Source: Clostridiales bacterium (GTDB taxonomy: Bacteria > Bacillota > Clostridia > Christensenellales > Pumilibacteraceae). From it: a DNA stretch of 64,000 nucleotides. The stretch is taken from the NCBI GenBank assembly GCA_003533505.1, contig DQGD01000003.1:34252-98251 (forward strand). The letters run 5' to 3'. The first letter of the stretch is position 1. Each line of letters starts with the position of its first letter. The notes under the pieces were generated by a model. That model did not search any database, was not told where the DNA came from, and saw only the letters and a list, made by a program, of their open reading frames with translations. Made by a program: the position numbers and the translations under genes. Positions 39,296 through 48,058 of the stretch are shown one piece after another.

Positions 39296-41779
39296 TTATC
39301 TCTTGACGAGTGCGGTTACGCCGGTGCCGTTGTAAAGGTACAGGTAGCCCGTGCCCGTCACCTGTCCCTTAACCGGCATTTCCGAGCCATAGGTGATTTT
39401 TACGCCGAGGAACGTAATTCCCTTGCTCGTAGCTCCCAAGCCGTCCACCGCTCCCTTGTGAATTTTCGTGGACTCGCCCGTCGCGACGGTCAGTTTATAC
39501 AAGCCCTCGTTGTTCTTCGTGTTGCTTGCGTAGTAAACGTCTTTGCCGTCGCTTATCATATCGACGATTTCGACGTTACTCGCCAAGATCGCAGTCGCGC
39601 CGCCGTTCGGATCATAGGAGTAAATCTTCTTATCCTTCTGATTGTAAACGTAGAACTTTCCGTTAAGATAAGTAAACGTTTCGCCGTAAGTCACTTCCGT
39701 TCCGGCGACTTTTTCGCCGGCGTTCACGTCGATATAGCAGAACTTCTTATATCCGACAGTCGGATTGCTACAGTAGTACAGTTTATCGCCTACCACCTCC
39801 AGCACTTGCCAGTTCACGTTATCCTTGCCAACCTGCACCGAATCGGTATCGAAGTCCGAGGAAGTTTTCGCGACTTTGCGGATTCTGTTCGCCGTTCCGC
39901 CGTTATCGACGTAGTAGATATAGTCGCCGGCGAACGTAAGCGCGTCGACGCGGTTTTTGGAGACGCGCACCGCTTCCGCTCCCGACTTCATTTCGCGCCT
40001 GTAAAGGTCGTAGTTGGTTACGTTGTATGTGCTGTAATACATATAGTCGCCGTCGAACCAGAAATCCGCGCAGGAGTCGGCAATCACCTTGAAGTTACCT
40101 CTCGTCGCGGAGTTGTACTTGTAGATTGCGCCGTTGTCGCGAGGATTGACGTAGTAAATCTCGCCCTTGTACTCCTTGGTCACGGCATAGCCCATGACGC
40201 TGTTATCCTCGACAGGCACAAAGTTTTCCATGACGTCGACGGCGGTCTTAGCCGACAGCGAGTACTTCATAAGGTGCTTGTCGGTATTGCGGTAATAGTA
40301 AAGACTGTTTCCGTCGCCGGTAAGCGAGTACACGTTTTCGTCGACGAGTTTAGTTCCGGGCAGGCTTCCCGAAGCCGAAGTCGTGACCGTGCATACGCCC
40401 TTGCCGAACACGTTCGAGGTCAGAAGGTCGTTATTGATATAGTAAAGGTTGTTGCCGATAACGGTCAGGTTTTTACCTGCGTCGGTGGTCATTTTGACTG
40501 CGGTCTTGTTCGCATCCGCAAGGTTAATGCGGAAAATCGCATAGCCGCTCGTAGTCGTGCCGATATTAAGGAACAACGTATCGCCCGACAGAGTCATTTC
40601 GGCGACGTTCTTCTCGGCAAGCAAGCCGTCCTTGTCCGCAACCGACGTTGCCGTGCCGCCGCCGACGGGTACGCTCATGAGCTTGCCCTTGCTTGCTCCT
40701 GCGGCGAAGTAGACGTTGCCGCCGTAGACAGTCAGCCAGCTTGCCTTGCCCTGATAAAGCTGCGTTGCGGTTTCATCCGCGGCAGCCGACAGCGAATAGC
40801 GATAAATGCCGTTCTTCTCGCCGCCGAGCAGTCCGTTGACCGCGTAGTAGATATAGCCGTCGGAAACGGTTATGTATTCGCCGCTTGCCGAGTACACCGC
40901 CGTGTTCTCCGACGAGGTAAGCTTCTTGATGTTCGAGCCGAAAAGTCCTTTGCTGGTGTAGTAAAGCGCGTCGCCCGACACCGTCATGTACTCCGCTTCG
41001 TCCTTGTTCACTCTTGTGAGGCTCGTACCGTAGTACTTGTACAGCGTGTCGCCGTCGAGCGGATTCTGGAAGTACACCGCGCCGCCTAGCATCGCCGAAT
41101 ACAGCTGCTTTTGCGTGGTCTTTATCGTGAGCTTCGCGGTGTAGGTGCGCTTGTTGTAGTTCGCGCCCTCCACGACCGCCGCCACGATATGCTCGCCGCC
41201 GTCGGTAACGCCGTCGACGTTTTCGCCGTTATACAGATAAGTCACGGTGCAGCCGTCGGGCACGTTGCCCACGATTGCCAGCGTATGGCTGAGTCCGTCG
41301 TACTCTACCGTTTCGTCCGACAGCGTCAGCAGTCCGTCGGCGATATTCGCCTTGTTTATCACGAGCTTCGCGTTAAGCACAAGCGTATTGTAGTTGTCCT
41401 TGGTAACCGTCGCCTTTACGTTGTAAGTGCCGGCGTTAGTCGCCTTGTTGTTTTCGTAGACCACGCTCGCGCCGCCCTGCACTTCGCCGCTAATCGTCAC
41501 GACGTGTTCCGTGCCGTCGTAGGTCACGGTGACGTCGTTCATGGTCAACCCCGTGAAATTCGCCTTGGCAGGGTCGGCAGGCTTTTCCGCTTCGCCGCCG
41601 GGCTTTTCGGTATCGCCGCCGGGCGTACTCGGCTGTTCCGTGCCGGGCGTACTCGGCTGTTCCGTGCCGGGCGTTTCGTTGCCGCCGCTCGGCGTTTCGG
41701 TTTCGCCGCAAGCGCACAGTCCCAATGCCACCGTGAACGTCAGCATAATCGCAACGATGGCGCAAATCAGTTTTTTCAT
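39296..41779 (-). CDS. Surface lipoprotein with MBG-like and DUF5050-like propeller domains
   Basis: 827 residues. The signal peptide ends in LCAC (Cys about 24). A Pro/Thr/Glu/Gly linker (about 27-72) contains two copies of TEQPSTPG encoded by an exact 24-bp tandem repeat (41621-41668), prone to length change. Two MBG-type Ig-like domains follow (about 75-225: TVTYDGTEHVVTISG; TVEYDGLSHTLAIVG). The remaining 600 residues carry repeated blades of the form GDALYYTSKG, DGYIYYAVNG, GDKLYYCSNP, as in DUF5050 beta-propellers. No enzyme motif. Extracellular binding is likely; the ligand is unknown. No terminator was seen before the next gene's promoter. Confidence 0.88.
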   Translation of the reverse strand: MKKLICAIVAIMLTFTVALGLCACGETETPSGGNETPGTEQPSTPGTEQPSTPGGDTEKPGGEAEKPADPAKANFTGLTMNDVTVTYDGTEHVVTISGEVQGGASVVYENNKATNAGTYNVKATVTKDNYNTLVLNAKLVINKANIADGLLTLSDETVEYDGLSHTLAIVGNVPDGCTVTYLYNGENVDGVTDGGEHIVAAVVEGANYNKRTYTAKLTIKTTQKQLYSAMLGGAVYFQNPLDGDTLYKYYGTSLTRVNKDEAEYMTVSGDALYYTSKGLFGSNIKKLTSSENTAVYSASGEYITVSDGYIYYAVNGLLGGEKNGIYRYSLSAAADETATQLYQGKASWLTVYGGNVYFAAGASKGKLMSVPVGGGTATSVADKDGLLAEKNVAEMTLSGDTLFLNIGTTTSGYAIFRINLADANKTAVKMTTDAGKNLTVIGNNLYYINNDLLTSNVFGKGVCTVTTSASGSLPGTKLVDENVYSLTGDGNSLYYYRNTDKHLMKYSLSAKTAVDVMENFVPVEDNSVMGYAVTKEYKGEIYYVNPRDNGAIYKYNSATRGNFKVIADSCADFWFDGDYMYYSTYNVTNYDLYRREMKSGAEAVRVSKNRVDALTFAGDYIYYVDNGGTANRIRKVAKTSSDFDTDSVQVGKDNVNWQVLEVVGDKLYYCSNPTVGYKKFCYIDVNAGEKVAGTEVTYGETFTYLNGKFYVYNQKDKKIYSYDPNGGATAILASNVEIVDMISDGKDVYYASNTKNNEGLYKLTVATGESTKIHKGAVDGLGATSKGITFLGVKITYGSEMPVKGQVTGTGYLYLYNGTGVTALVKR

Positions 41780-41874
41780 TTTTACTCCTCTCCTCTCGGG
41801 CGAACGCTCGCGCCGCCCGTAAATTTATTCGCAGCGGCAGAAATCTTTATGTAGCCGCGATGCAACAAAAATAA

Positions 41875-42723
41875 TTACAGCTCTTCGCCGCGGTTAAGTT
41901 TCCGAAGCGCGAACGGGAACGTAAACGGCGAGATTATCAGCGCAAAGACTGCCGCTACAAGGAAAGTCGCGAGCCAGATAATAAACTTGATGACGGCAAA
42001 CAGAATTTTCACCACTATAAGGAATATCATTCCGTCGAGGTCAAGGGTAAAAATCACGCCCGGCATGCCGACAATCTTTCCTCCGAACATCACGATTTCA
42101 CATATCACGCCGTCCCAGAAAAGCTGCGCGACAAACGTATATCCGAATAATATAACGACCGCCAGACCTATAAGCGTGTACATAAGGTTTTCGGGGCTTG
42201 CCACCATTCCGACTATGCAAAATACGGTAATCAGCCCGATAATAATTCCTGCCCATATAAGTCCGCGATTGCGAATCTTGTGAGTTTCGTCGAGCTTTGC
42301 CTGCTCGGCGGCGTTCCGCTGCTTTATCGCTTCTTCCTCGGCGCGTTTGGCTTCTTGTTCTTTGCGCTCGGCGCACTTTTTACACACGAGCGCAGGGCTT
42401 ACCGCGGCTTCCTCGCCCTCGTAAACCGTCCTGCCGCACTCCTTGCACACGCCCAGCATCACCTTTTGAGGCTCGGTTTCGGCTGCCGTCGCCGACGTAA
42501 CCGCGGCTGCCGTTTCCTGCGCGCCGTCCTCGTCGTTTTCAAAGTAACTGAGCGGCACCCCGAACAGTTTTGCTAACCTCGACATCGTGTCGAAGTCCGG
42601 ATAGGACTCGCCGCGCTCCCACTTCGACACCGCCTGAAACGTCACGTTAAGCTCCGCTCCCAGCTCCGCCTGAGTCATGCCCTTGGCTTTTCTCAGCGAA
42701 GCAATCTTTTCACCGTTATTCAT
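41875..42723 (-). CDS. Membrane-tethered XRE-family regulator with zinc ribbon
   Basis: 282 residues. An HTH_XRE domain (about 5-62: LRKAKGMTQAELGAELNVT, QAVSKWERGESYPD) is followed by a Cys4 zinc ribbon (CKEC about 93-96, CKKC about 112-115), a charged coiled-coil (about 116-150) and four or five hydrophobic helices (about 158-275). DNA-binding proteins tethered to the membrane can sense envelope or ion signals directly. GGAGGAA precedes the ATG. It is divergent from a small soluble XRE gene, with GGTTGA sites between them. Confidence 0.85.
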   Translation of the reverse strand: MNNGEKIASLRKAKGMTQAELGAELNVTFQAVSKWERGESYPDFDTMSRLAKLFGVPLSYFENDEDGAQETAAAVTSATAAETEPQKVMLGVCKECGRTVYEGEEAAVSPALVCKKCAERKEQEAKRAEEEAIKQRNAAEQAKLDETHKIRNRGLIWAGIIIGLITVFCIVGMVASPENLMYTLIGLAVVILFGYTFVAQLFWDGVICEIVMFGGKIVGMPGVIFTLDLDGMIFLIVVKILFAVIKFIIWLATFLVAAVFALIISPFTFPFALRKLNRGEEL

Positions 42724-42809
42724 TTATTCCTCCGAATAATTTTAGATTGACCTCTTTCAAGAAACTCCGCCGACAATCGCGCCGCATGGTTCTCTCAAGG
42801 TCTACGACG

Positions 42810-42838
42810 ATTATAGCACTTGTCGGCGAATTAGTAAA
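42810..42838 (-). promoter_or_regulatory. Promoter of the membrane XRE gene
   Basis: TTTACT (42838-42833), a 17-bp spacer and TATAAT (42815-42810) on the minus strand. Confidence 0.75.
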
Positions 42839-42857
42839 GACTCACAACTAAACGAGC

Positions 42858-43036
42858 GGTTGAATTTGCTTTACGTTTGGTTGAATTTCCCGAATCGAGC
42901 TGATTTTTCCCTTGCTTCTACCCGATTTTAGCACATTTTGCGGCAAAAAGCAACTTAATTGAGTCATAAGTGTCAATTGACGTATATTTTTTCAACCGAC
43001 GGTTGATATAATGAAAATACGGAGAAATCTGGTTGA
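42858..43036. promoter_or_regulatory. Shared control region with GGTTGA sites and an extended -10 promoter
   Basis: GGTTGAATTT occurs at 42858-42867 and 42879-42888, exactly 21 bp apart. A perfect inverted repeat TCAACCG-a-CGGTTGA (42992-43006) abuts the extended -10 TGATATAAT (43004-43012) of the plus-strand XRE gene, and another GGTTGA is at 43031. Probably operators of one or both regulators. Confidence 0.6.
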
Positions 43037-43052
43037 GCGAGGAAAAACGGCG

Positions 43053-43295
43053 ATGACTGTGGGCGAAGCAATCGCGAAAAGAATAGATTTTTATCTGACG
43101 CGACGCGGAATCAGCCTCTACAGGCTTGCCGCGGACGCAGGTTTGCCCGTTTCCACGCTCCAGAACCTGTATCGCGGACACACGAAAAGCCCGACCGTCG
43201 CGGTTGTGATGAAGCTGACCGAAGCGTTGGACGTAACCGTGGGCGAATTTTTCGACGACGCGCTCTTCTCTCCCGACATTCTCGAGCTGGACTAA
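43053..43295 (+). CDS. Small XRE-family transcriptional regulator
   Basis: 80 residues, essentially one HTH_XRE domain: VGEAIAKRIDFYLTRRGIS, RLAADAGLPVSTLQNLYRG (recognition helix) and VVMKLTEALDVTVGEFF. The ATG at 43053 is preferred, with AGGAA nine bases upstream; the ATG at 43011 lies within the -10 box. A perfect palindrome across its promoter suggests self-repression. No other domain, so it is a plain DNA-binding regulator of unknown regulon. Confidence 0.88.
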   Translation: MTVGEAIAKRIDFYLTRRGISLYRLAADAGLPVSTLQNLYRGHTKSPTVAVVMKLTEALDVTVGEFFDDALFSPDILELD

Positions 43296-43445
43296 TTTTT
43301 CGTTATTATAAAATCAAAAGCCGAAAAAATAGCCCCCCCACTCGGCGGAAGGCTGTTAAAATACACCGATAGCCGCGTTTCGCTTTTAAGTACAACACGA
43401 AAATATTACCCATTGCAAGATTAGTATCACCCCCCCATAAACAGC

Positions 43446-43488
43446 AAAAAACCGCCTGCAACTGCCCGTATAGTCGCAAGCGGTTTTG
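43446..43488. terminator. Terminator of fucO, active on both strands
   Basis: AACCGCTTGC / GCAGGCGGTT stem on the minus strand followed by TTTTTT; a TTTTG run follows on the plus strand. Confidence 0.8.
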
Positions 43489-43529
43489 TTTTATTTACTT
43501 AAAGTTGTAAGGGCGTAACCTATGCGAGG

Positions 43530-44678
43530 TTACAGCGCCTTTTTATAGATGGCGAGAATATCCTCGACTGTTACGTCCTTGGGATTGCCGCCGGTGCATG
43601 GGTCGATGAGCGCGTCGGCGGCGAGTTGCGGCAACTGCTCTTCCTTGATGCCGATTTCGCCGAGTCGCTGCGGAATGCCGATAGCCTTGGACAGCGTGCG
43701 CACGGCGTCGATAGCGGCGAGCGCGGCTTGCTCCTCGGTCAAGCCCTCGGTTCTGACGCCCATAGCCCTTGCGATGTCGCCGTACTTCTTCATTGCGGCG
43801 GACATATTGTACTCCATTACGAACGGCAGGAGCAGCGCGTTTGCCACGCCGTGAGCGATGTCATAGCGTGCGCCGAGCGGATGCGCCATCGAGTGAACGA
43901 TGCCCAAGCCCACGTTGGAGAACGCCATACCCGCAACGTAGCTGCCCATAGCCATGCCCTCGCGAGCCTCGGCATTCTTGCCGTCGAAAGTAGCTGTTGC
44001 AAGGTTTTCGGCAATCATTTTGATACTGTTCCAGCACAGAAGGTCGGAAAGCGCGTGCGCGCCCTTGGTGATATAGCCCTCGATTGCGTGCGTGAGCGCG
44101 TCCATGCCGGTAGCCGCGGTCAAGCCCTTGGGCATGCTGGTCATCATTTCGGCGTCGTTGAACGCGACTACGGGAATATCGTGGGGGTCGACGCAAACAA
44201 GCTTTCTGCCTGCTTCCTCGTCGGTTATGACGTAGTTAATCGTGACTTCTGCCGCCGTGCCGGAAGTGGTTGCGAACGCCATGATCGGGAACGCCTTATG
44301 TTTGGTGTCGGCAACGCCTTCGAGCGAGCGCACGTCGTAGAAATCGGAATTGGTCGCGATAATGCCGATAGCCTTTGCCGTATCGATTACCGAGCCGCCG
44401 CCGATAGCGATGATTACGTCGGGCGCGAACGCCTTGAATTTGCCGAAGCCCGTCTGCACGTTGTGAATCGTGGGGTTAGCCTTTACCTCGTCGAAAACGA
44501 CGTAAGCCACGCCCGCTTCGTCCAGCTCGTCGGTGACCATCTTCGCCACGCCGAACTTCACGAGGTCGCGGTCGGACACCACGAACGCCTTTTTATAGCC
44601 CCTTCTCGCCAGCTCGCCCTTGATTTCCTTTCTGCAACCTGCGCCGAAGTAGCTCGTTTCGTTGAGCACCATTCTCAT
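43530..44678 (-). CDS. fucO: Iron-containing alcohol dehydrogenase, lactaldehyde reductase type
   Basis: 382 residues, the length of E. coli FucO, to which it is closely similar throughout (RMVLNETSYFGAGC; IAIGGGSVIDTAKAIGII; TSGTAAEVTINYVITDEE; CVDPHDIPVVAF; FSNVGLGIVHSMAHPLGA; DPCTGGNPKDVT). The iron ligands are in MDALTHAIEGY and HSMAHPLGARYDIAHG. It reduces lactaldehyde to 1,2-propanediol with NADH during fucose or rhamnose breakdown. The ATG at 44678 has AAAGGAGAG seven bases upstream and matches the FucO N-terminus; earlier codons overlap the promoter. Other fucose genes are absent here. Confidence 0.93.
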   Translation of the reverse strand: MRMVLNETSYFGAGCRKEIKGELARRGYKKAFVVSDRDLVKFGVAKMVTDELDEAGVAYVVFDEVKANPTIHNVQTGFGKFKAFAPDVIIAIGGGSVIDTAKAIGIIATNSDFYDVRSLEGVADTKHKAFPIMAFATTSGTAAEVTINYVITDEEAGRKLVCVDPHDIPVVAFNDAEMMTSMPKGLTAATGMDALTHAIEGYITKGAHALSDLLCWNSIKMIAENLATATFDGKNAEAREGMAMGSYVAGMAFSNVGLGIVHSMAHPLGARYDIAHGVANALLLPFVMEYNMSAAMKKYGDIARAMGVRTEGLTEEQAALAAIDAVRTLSKAIGIPQRLGEIGIKEEQLPQLAADALIDPCTGGNPKDVTVEDILAIYKKAL

Positions 44679-44756
44679 AATTTTACTCTCCTTTTCGATT
44701 GTTTTTCTCGCCGAAAATCGGCGGCGTCTCGCCGCAAGCCCTTCCGCGACAAACAT

Positions 44757-44785
44757 ATTATACCCCGAAATCGCAAAATCGCCAA
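44757..44785 (-). promoter_or_regulatory. fucO promoter
   Basis: TTGGCG (44785-44780), a 17-bp spacer and TATAAT (44762-44757) on the minus strand. Confidence 0.7.
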
Positions 44786-44886
44786 CGATTTTCCGTCAAT
44801 AAGTAATTTTTTACCGATTTAACATTCGGCGGCGTTAAATTTACAGAATATGGCATAGAATTATTACACAATATGCCTTAAAATAA

Positions 44887-44921
44887 CAAAAGCTCGCGAG
44901 GGGCTTTGTGTCCTGCGAGCC
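44887..44921 (-). terminator. Terminator of the NahK-like gene
   Basis: GCTCGC / GCGAGC stem with a 16-nt loop, then TTTTGTTATTTT on the minus strand. Confidence 0.75.
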
Positions 44922-44969
44922 TTGCGTTTCATATCATAGTATGTAATATCGCCTGCGAACGCCCTGAGA

Positions 44970-46058
44970 TTACTCGGCGTATTTCCTCACGACTGCCAGC
45001 ATTTCGTCATAGCTGCCGAGCATTTCTTCCACGAGTCGGAACTGCGTGCGGCAACGGATGAGGTTGTGGTCGGGCTTTGCGACCTTGAAGTAAGTGTCGC
45101 CCGAGAGGTAATCGGCGAGGAAGCGCATGCCGCACTCGTAGGTCATCATCACCGAGCCGAGCGGAAGCGCGTCCACTTCGGCAGGGGTAATCACGCCTTT
45201 CATCGCGCCGATAAAGCCGCGCGAATACACGTCGAACAGCCGCATCGAGAAATGCACTTTGCTCAAATCCGCCTCGTCCTCGAGCGCGGTGGAGCAGCCG
45301 AAGCGCACCGAGTCGCCGAAGTCGTACACGACGGAGCCGCCCATAACGGTGTCGAGGTCGATTACCGCGACAGCCTTTCCCGTGGTTGCGTCCAGCAGCA
45401 CGTTGTTGAGCTTGGTATCGTTGTGCGTCACTCTTTTGGGAATCTTGCCGCTACCGAGCATATCTACGATTTTCGGGGCGAGGTAGTCGTGGCTCGTCAC
45501 GAATGCGATTTCGTCCTCGCAGTTCGCCCTTCTCCCTGCCTTGTCCGCTTCCGCCGCGGCGACAAAGTCGCGATAACGCGATACCGTGTTGTGAAAATCG
45601 GGGATAACGTCGCGGATTTCGTCCACGTCGAAGCCGTCGAGCATGCGCGCGAACTTGCCGAACGCCGCGCCGCTCTCGTAAAAGTCCTCGTCGCTGCGCG
45701 CGAGGTTGAGCGAAACGGTGTTGTCGATGTACAGGTACACGCGCCAGCAGCCGCCGTCCGCGCGCAGGTACGGCTTGCCGTCCGTCGTGGGGATAAGCGT
45801 CATCGTTTCGCGGTCGGGGTCGCCGCCCTCTGCCGCGATGTTCTTCTTCGCGTGGGCGAGCACCTTGACGATGTTGCTCATAAGCGTGTCGACGTCGCAG
45901 AAAATCGAATCGTTGATGCGCTGAAGAATATACTTTTTGTCGTCGGTTTCGACGAGGTAAGTGTCGTTGATGTGCCCGTCGCCGTAGGGACGAACGGACT
46001 TAGCCGTGCCGCCGACGGCAAAGCTCTTAATCAATACTTCCAGCTCTTTTTCGTTCAT
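44970..46058 (-). CDS. nahK: Phosphotransferase of the N-acetylhexosamine 1-kinase (NahK) type
   Basis: 362 residues, the same length as Bifidobacterium NahK. An APH-fold kinase. The nucleotide-binding start is GDGHINDTYLVE, with the Lys in KYILQRIN. The catalytic loop is THNDTKLNNVLLD, and the metal-binding motif is VIDLDTVM. NahK phosphorylates GlcNAc and GalNAc at C1 in the lacto-N-biose/galacto-N-biose pathway. Many gut bacteria encode such homologues without bifidobacterial partners, so the sugar specificity is inferred. TTAGGAGAG precedes the ATG. It is monocistronic with its own promoter, divergent from the ABC exporter. Confidence 0.82.
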   Translation of the reverse strand: MNEKELEVLIKSFAVGGTAKSVRPYGDGHINDTYLVETDDKKYILQRINDSIFCDVDTLMSNIVKVLAHAKKNIAAEGGDPDRETMTLIPTTDGKPYLRADGGCWRVYLYIDNTVSLNLARSDEDFYESGAAFGKFARMLDGFDVDEIRDVIPDFHNTVSRYRDFVAAAEADKAGRRANCEDEIAFVTSHDYLAPKIVDMLGSGKIPKRVTHNDTKLNNVLLDATTGKAVAVIDLDTVMGGSVVYDFGDSVRFGCSTALEDEADLSKVHFSMRLFDVYSRGFIGAMKGVITPAEVDALPLGSVMMTYECGMRFLADYLSGDTYFKVAKPDHNLIRCRTQFRLVEEMLGSYDEMLAVVRKYAE

Positions 46059-46109
46059 AATCTCTCCTAAGGCGCGTAAAAACCGCTGCCGTTCGTTTGC
46101 TACCGGATA

Positions 46110-46138
46110 ATAATACCATTCTCGCGGAAAAAGTGCAA
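46110..46138 (-). promoter_or_regulatory. Promoter of the NahK-like gene
   Basis: TTGCAC (46138-46133), a 17-bp spacer and TATTAT (46115-46110) on the minus strand. Confidence 0.75.
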
Positions 46139-46242
46139 CCGTTTACCGCCGCTCGCGCGCAAAAATCAATAAATTCTGTCCTTTCGTGACGCCTTTTATG
46201 GCTGATGACTCAAATAAAATCGCACAAATGCGCAGAATTGTG

Positions 46243-46271
46243 TTTACTAAGCCGCCGGGATGTGCTAGAAT
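46243..46271 (+). promoter_or_regulatory. Promoter of the ABC exporter operon
   Basis: TTTACT (46243-46248), a 17-bp spacer and TAGAAT (46266-46271). The short leader contains an alternating GCGCGCGCGTGCGCG run (46276-46290). Confidence 0.75.
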
Positions 46272-46315
46272 ATATGCGCGCGCGTGCGCGAACTATACTT
46301 TATGGGACTTAATCT

Positions 46316-48058
46316 ATGCTGAAACTGATAAAATACCTCAAAGGCTATTGGTTCAAGACGATTTCGGGACCGCTATTCAAGCTGCTGGAAGCCGTCTTCG
46401 AGCTCATCACGCCGCTCGTGGTCGCCTGGATTATCGACACCGCTATCCCCATGGGACAAAACGGCGATTACTCCGGGCTCGTGACGGGCGGACTTATCGT
46501 GCTGGGGCTGGGAGTGTTCGGGCTGGGCTTCGCGCTCACCGCGCAGTTCTTTGCCTCGCGCGCGTCGCTGGGCTTCGGCACCAACCTGCGCCGCGAACTG
46601 TACCGCCACGTCAATACGTTCTCCTACACCGAGCTCGACCGCTTCTCCACCACTTCGCTGATTACGCGCCTCACCGCCGACGTGAATCAGGCGCAGCAGG
46701 GCGTGGCGATGTTTATCCGCCTGATTCTCCGCGCGCCGTTTATCGTCGTGGGCGCAATCGTCATGGCTATGCTGATCGATATAAAGCTGTCGCTCATCTT
46801 CGTCGCGGTGACGCTGGTCATCGGCGCGGTGCTGTGGATTATCATGTCGCGCACTCTGCCGAAATACAAGACCGTGCAGTCCAAGCTCGACGACGTGACG
46901 AGGCTGACGAAAGAAAACCTGTCGGGCGCGAGAGTCGTGCGCGCGTTCGGCGCGGAGGAACGCGAAAAGTCCGCGTTTTCCGCAGCCGCCGAAAGCCTGT
47001 CCTCGTCCTCTATCCGCGTGAGCGCGCTGTCGGCGCTTCTGAATCCGCTGACCTACGCGATGCTCAACCTCGGCATTATCGCGGTGCTGTACTTCGGCGG
47101 CAAAACCGTCTACTACGGCACTCTTACTCAGGGCGAGGTAATCGCCTTAATCAACTACATGACGCAGATACTCAACGCGCTTGTCGTGTTCGCCAATCTT
47201 CTGGTCACGTTCACCAAGGCTTCGGCTTCGGCGGCGCGAATCAACGAAGTGCTCGCCGTGTCCTCGTCGATGACCGAGGGTGAAGGAGCAACCGCCGACT
47301 ACTCGGCTCCGGCAATCGAGCTTAGCGACGTTTCGTTCACCTACTCTTCCGCCACTTCTCCCTCTCTCGAACATATTTCGATGACGGTCAACCGCGGCGA
47401 CAGCGTGGGCATTTTGGGCGGCACGGGCAGCGGAAAAACCACGCTCGTCAGCCTTTTGCCGCGACTATACGACGTGGGAAGCGGCTCGCTGAAGGTGTTC
47501 GGCAACGACGTCAAAACCTATACGAACGCCGAGCTCGCTTCGATTTTCGGCGTGGTACCGCAAAAAGCGGTGCTGTTTCAGGGCTCCGTCCGCGACAATA
47601 TGCGCTGGGGCAAGGAGGACGCGACCGACGAGGAAATCCGCCGCGCGCTGGAAACCGCTCAGGCGGCGGAGTTCGTTTACGCGCTCCCCGGGGGGCTCGA
47701 CTACCAAATCGCCCAGGACGGCAAAAACCTTTCGGGCGGACAACGGCAGCGACTCACGATTGCCCGTGCGCTCGTGTCCGCTCCCGATATTCTCATTCTC
47801 GACGACAGCTCGTCCGCGCTGGACTTTGCCACCGACGCGCGTTTGCGGAAAGCTCTGGGCGCCATGAGCCGCGACGAGGGCTTGACTACCGTCACCGTTT
47901 CCCAACGCGCCACCGCCGTCAAACACTGCGACCTCATAGTCGTGCTGGACGACGGCAAAATCGCGGGCGCAGGCAAGCACGAGCAGCTGATTGACTCGTG
48001 CGAGGTTTACAGAGAAATATGCCTGTCGCAAAACAAAGAGGAGGAGCTGAAACAATGA
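46316..48058 (+). CDS. ABC exporter half-transporter with degenerate ATPase site
   Basis: 580 residues. Six membrane helices (about 15-300, ABC_membrane) precede an ATP-binding domain with Walker A GGTGSGKTTL, signature NLSGGQRQRL and Walker B ILILDDSSSALD. The residue after Walker B Asp is Asp instead of the catalytic Glu, and the switch His is Gln (VTVSQRA). This is the pattern of the non-hydrolysing partner in heterodimeric exporters such as BmrCD or TM287/288. It overlaps the next gene by ATGA. The substrate (drug, lipid or peptide) cannot be read. Confidence 0.93.
   Translation: MLKLIKYLKGYWFKTISGPLFKLLEAVFELITPLVVAWIIDTAIPMGQNGDYSGLVTGGLIVLGLGVFGLGFALTAQFFASRASLGFGTNLRRELYRHVNTFSYTELDRFSTTSLITRLTADVNQAQQGVAMFIRLILRAPFIVVGAIVMAMLIDIKLSLIFVAVTLVIGAVLWIIMSRTLPKYKTVQSKLDDVTRLTKENLSGARVVRAFGAEEREKSAFSAAAESLSSSSIRVSALSALLNPLTYAMLNLGIIAVLYFGGKTVYYGTLTQGEVIALINYMTQILNALVVFANLLVTFTKASASAARINEVLAVSSSMTEGEGATADYSAPAIELSDVSFTYSSATSPSLEHISMTVNRGDSVGILGGTGSGKTTLVSLLPRLYDVGSGSLKVFGNDVKTYTNAELASIFGVVPQKAVLFQGSVRDNMRWGKEDATDEEIRRALETAQAAEFVYALPGGLDYQIAQDGKNLSGGQRQRLTIARALVSAPDILILDDSSSALDFATDARLRKALGAMSRDEGLTTVTVSQRATAVKHCDLIVVLDDGKIAGAGKHEQLIDSCEVYREICLSQNKEEELKQ

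Noticed and set aside
42977..42982. TTGACG as the -35 of the small XRE promoter
   Set aside because: It is 24 bp from the -10 box. The extended -10 TGATATAAT explains the promoter better.
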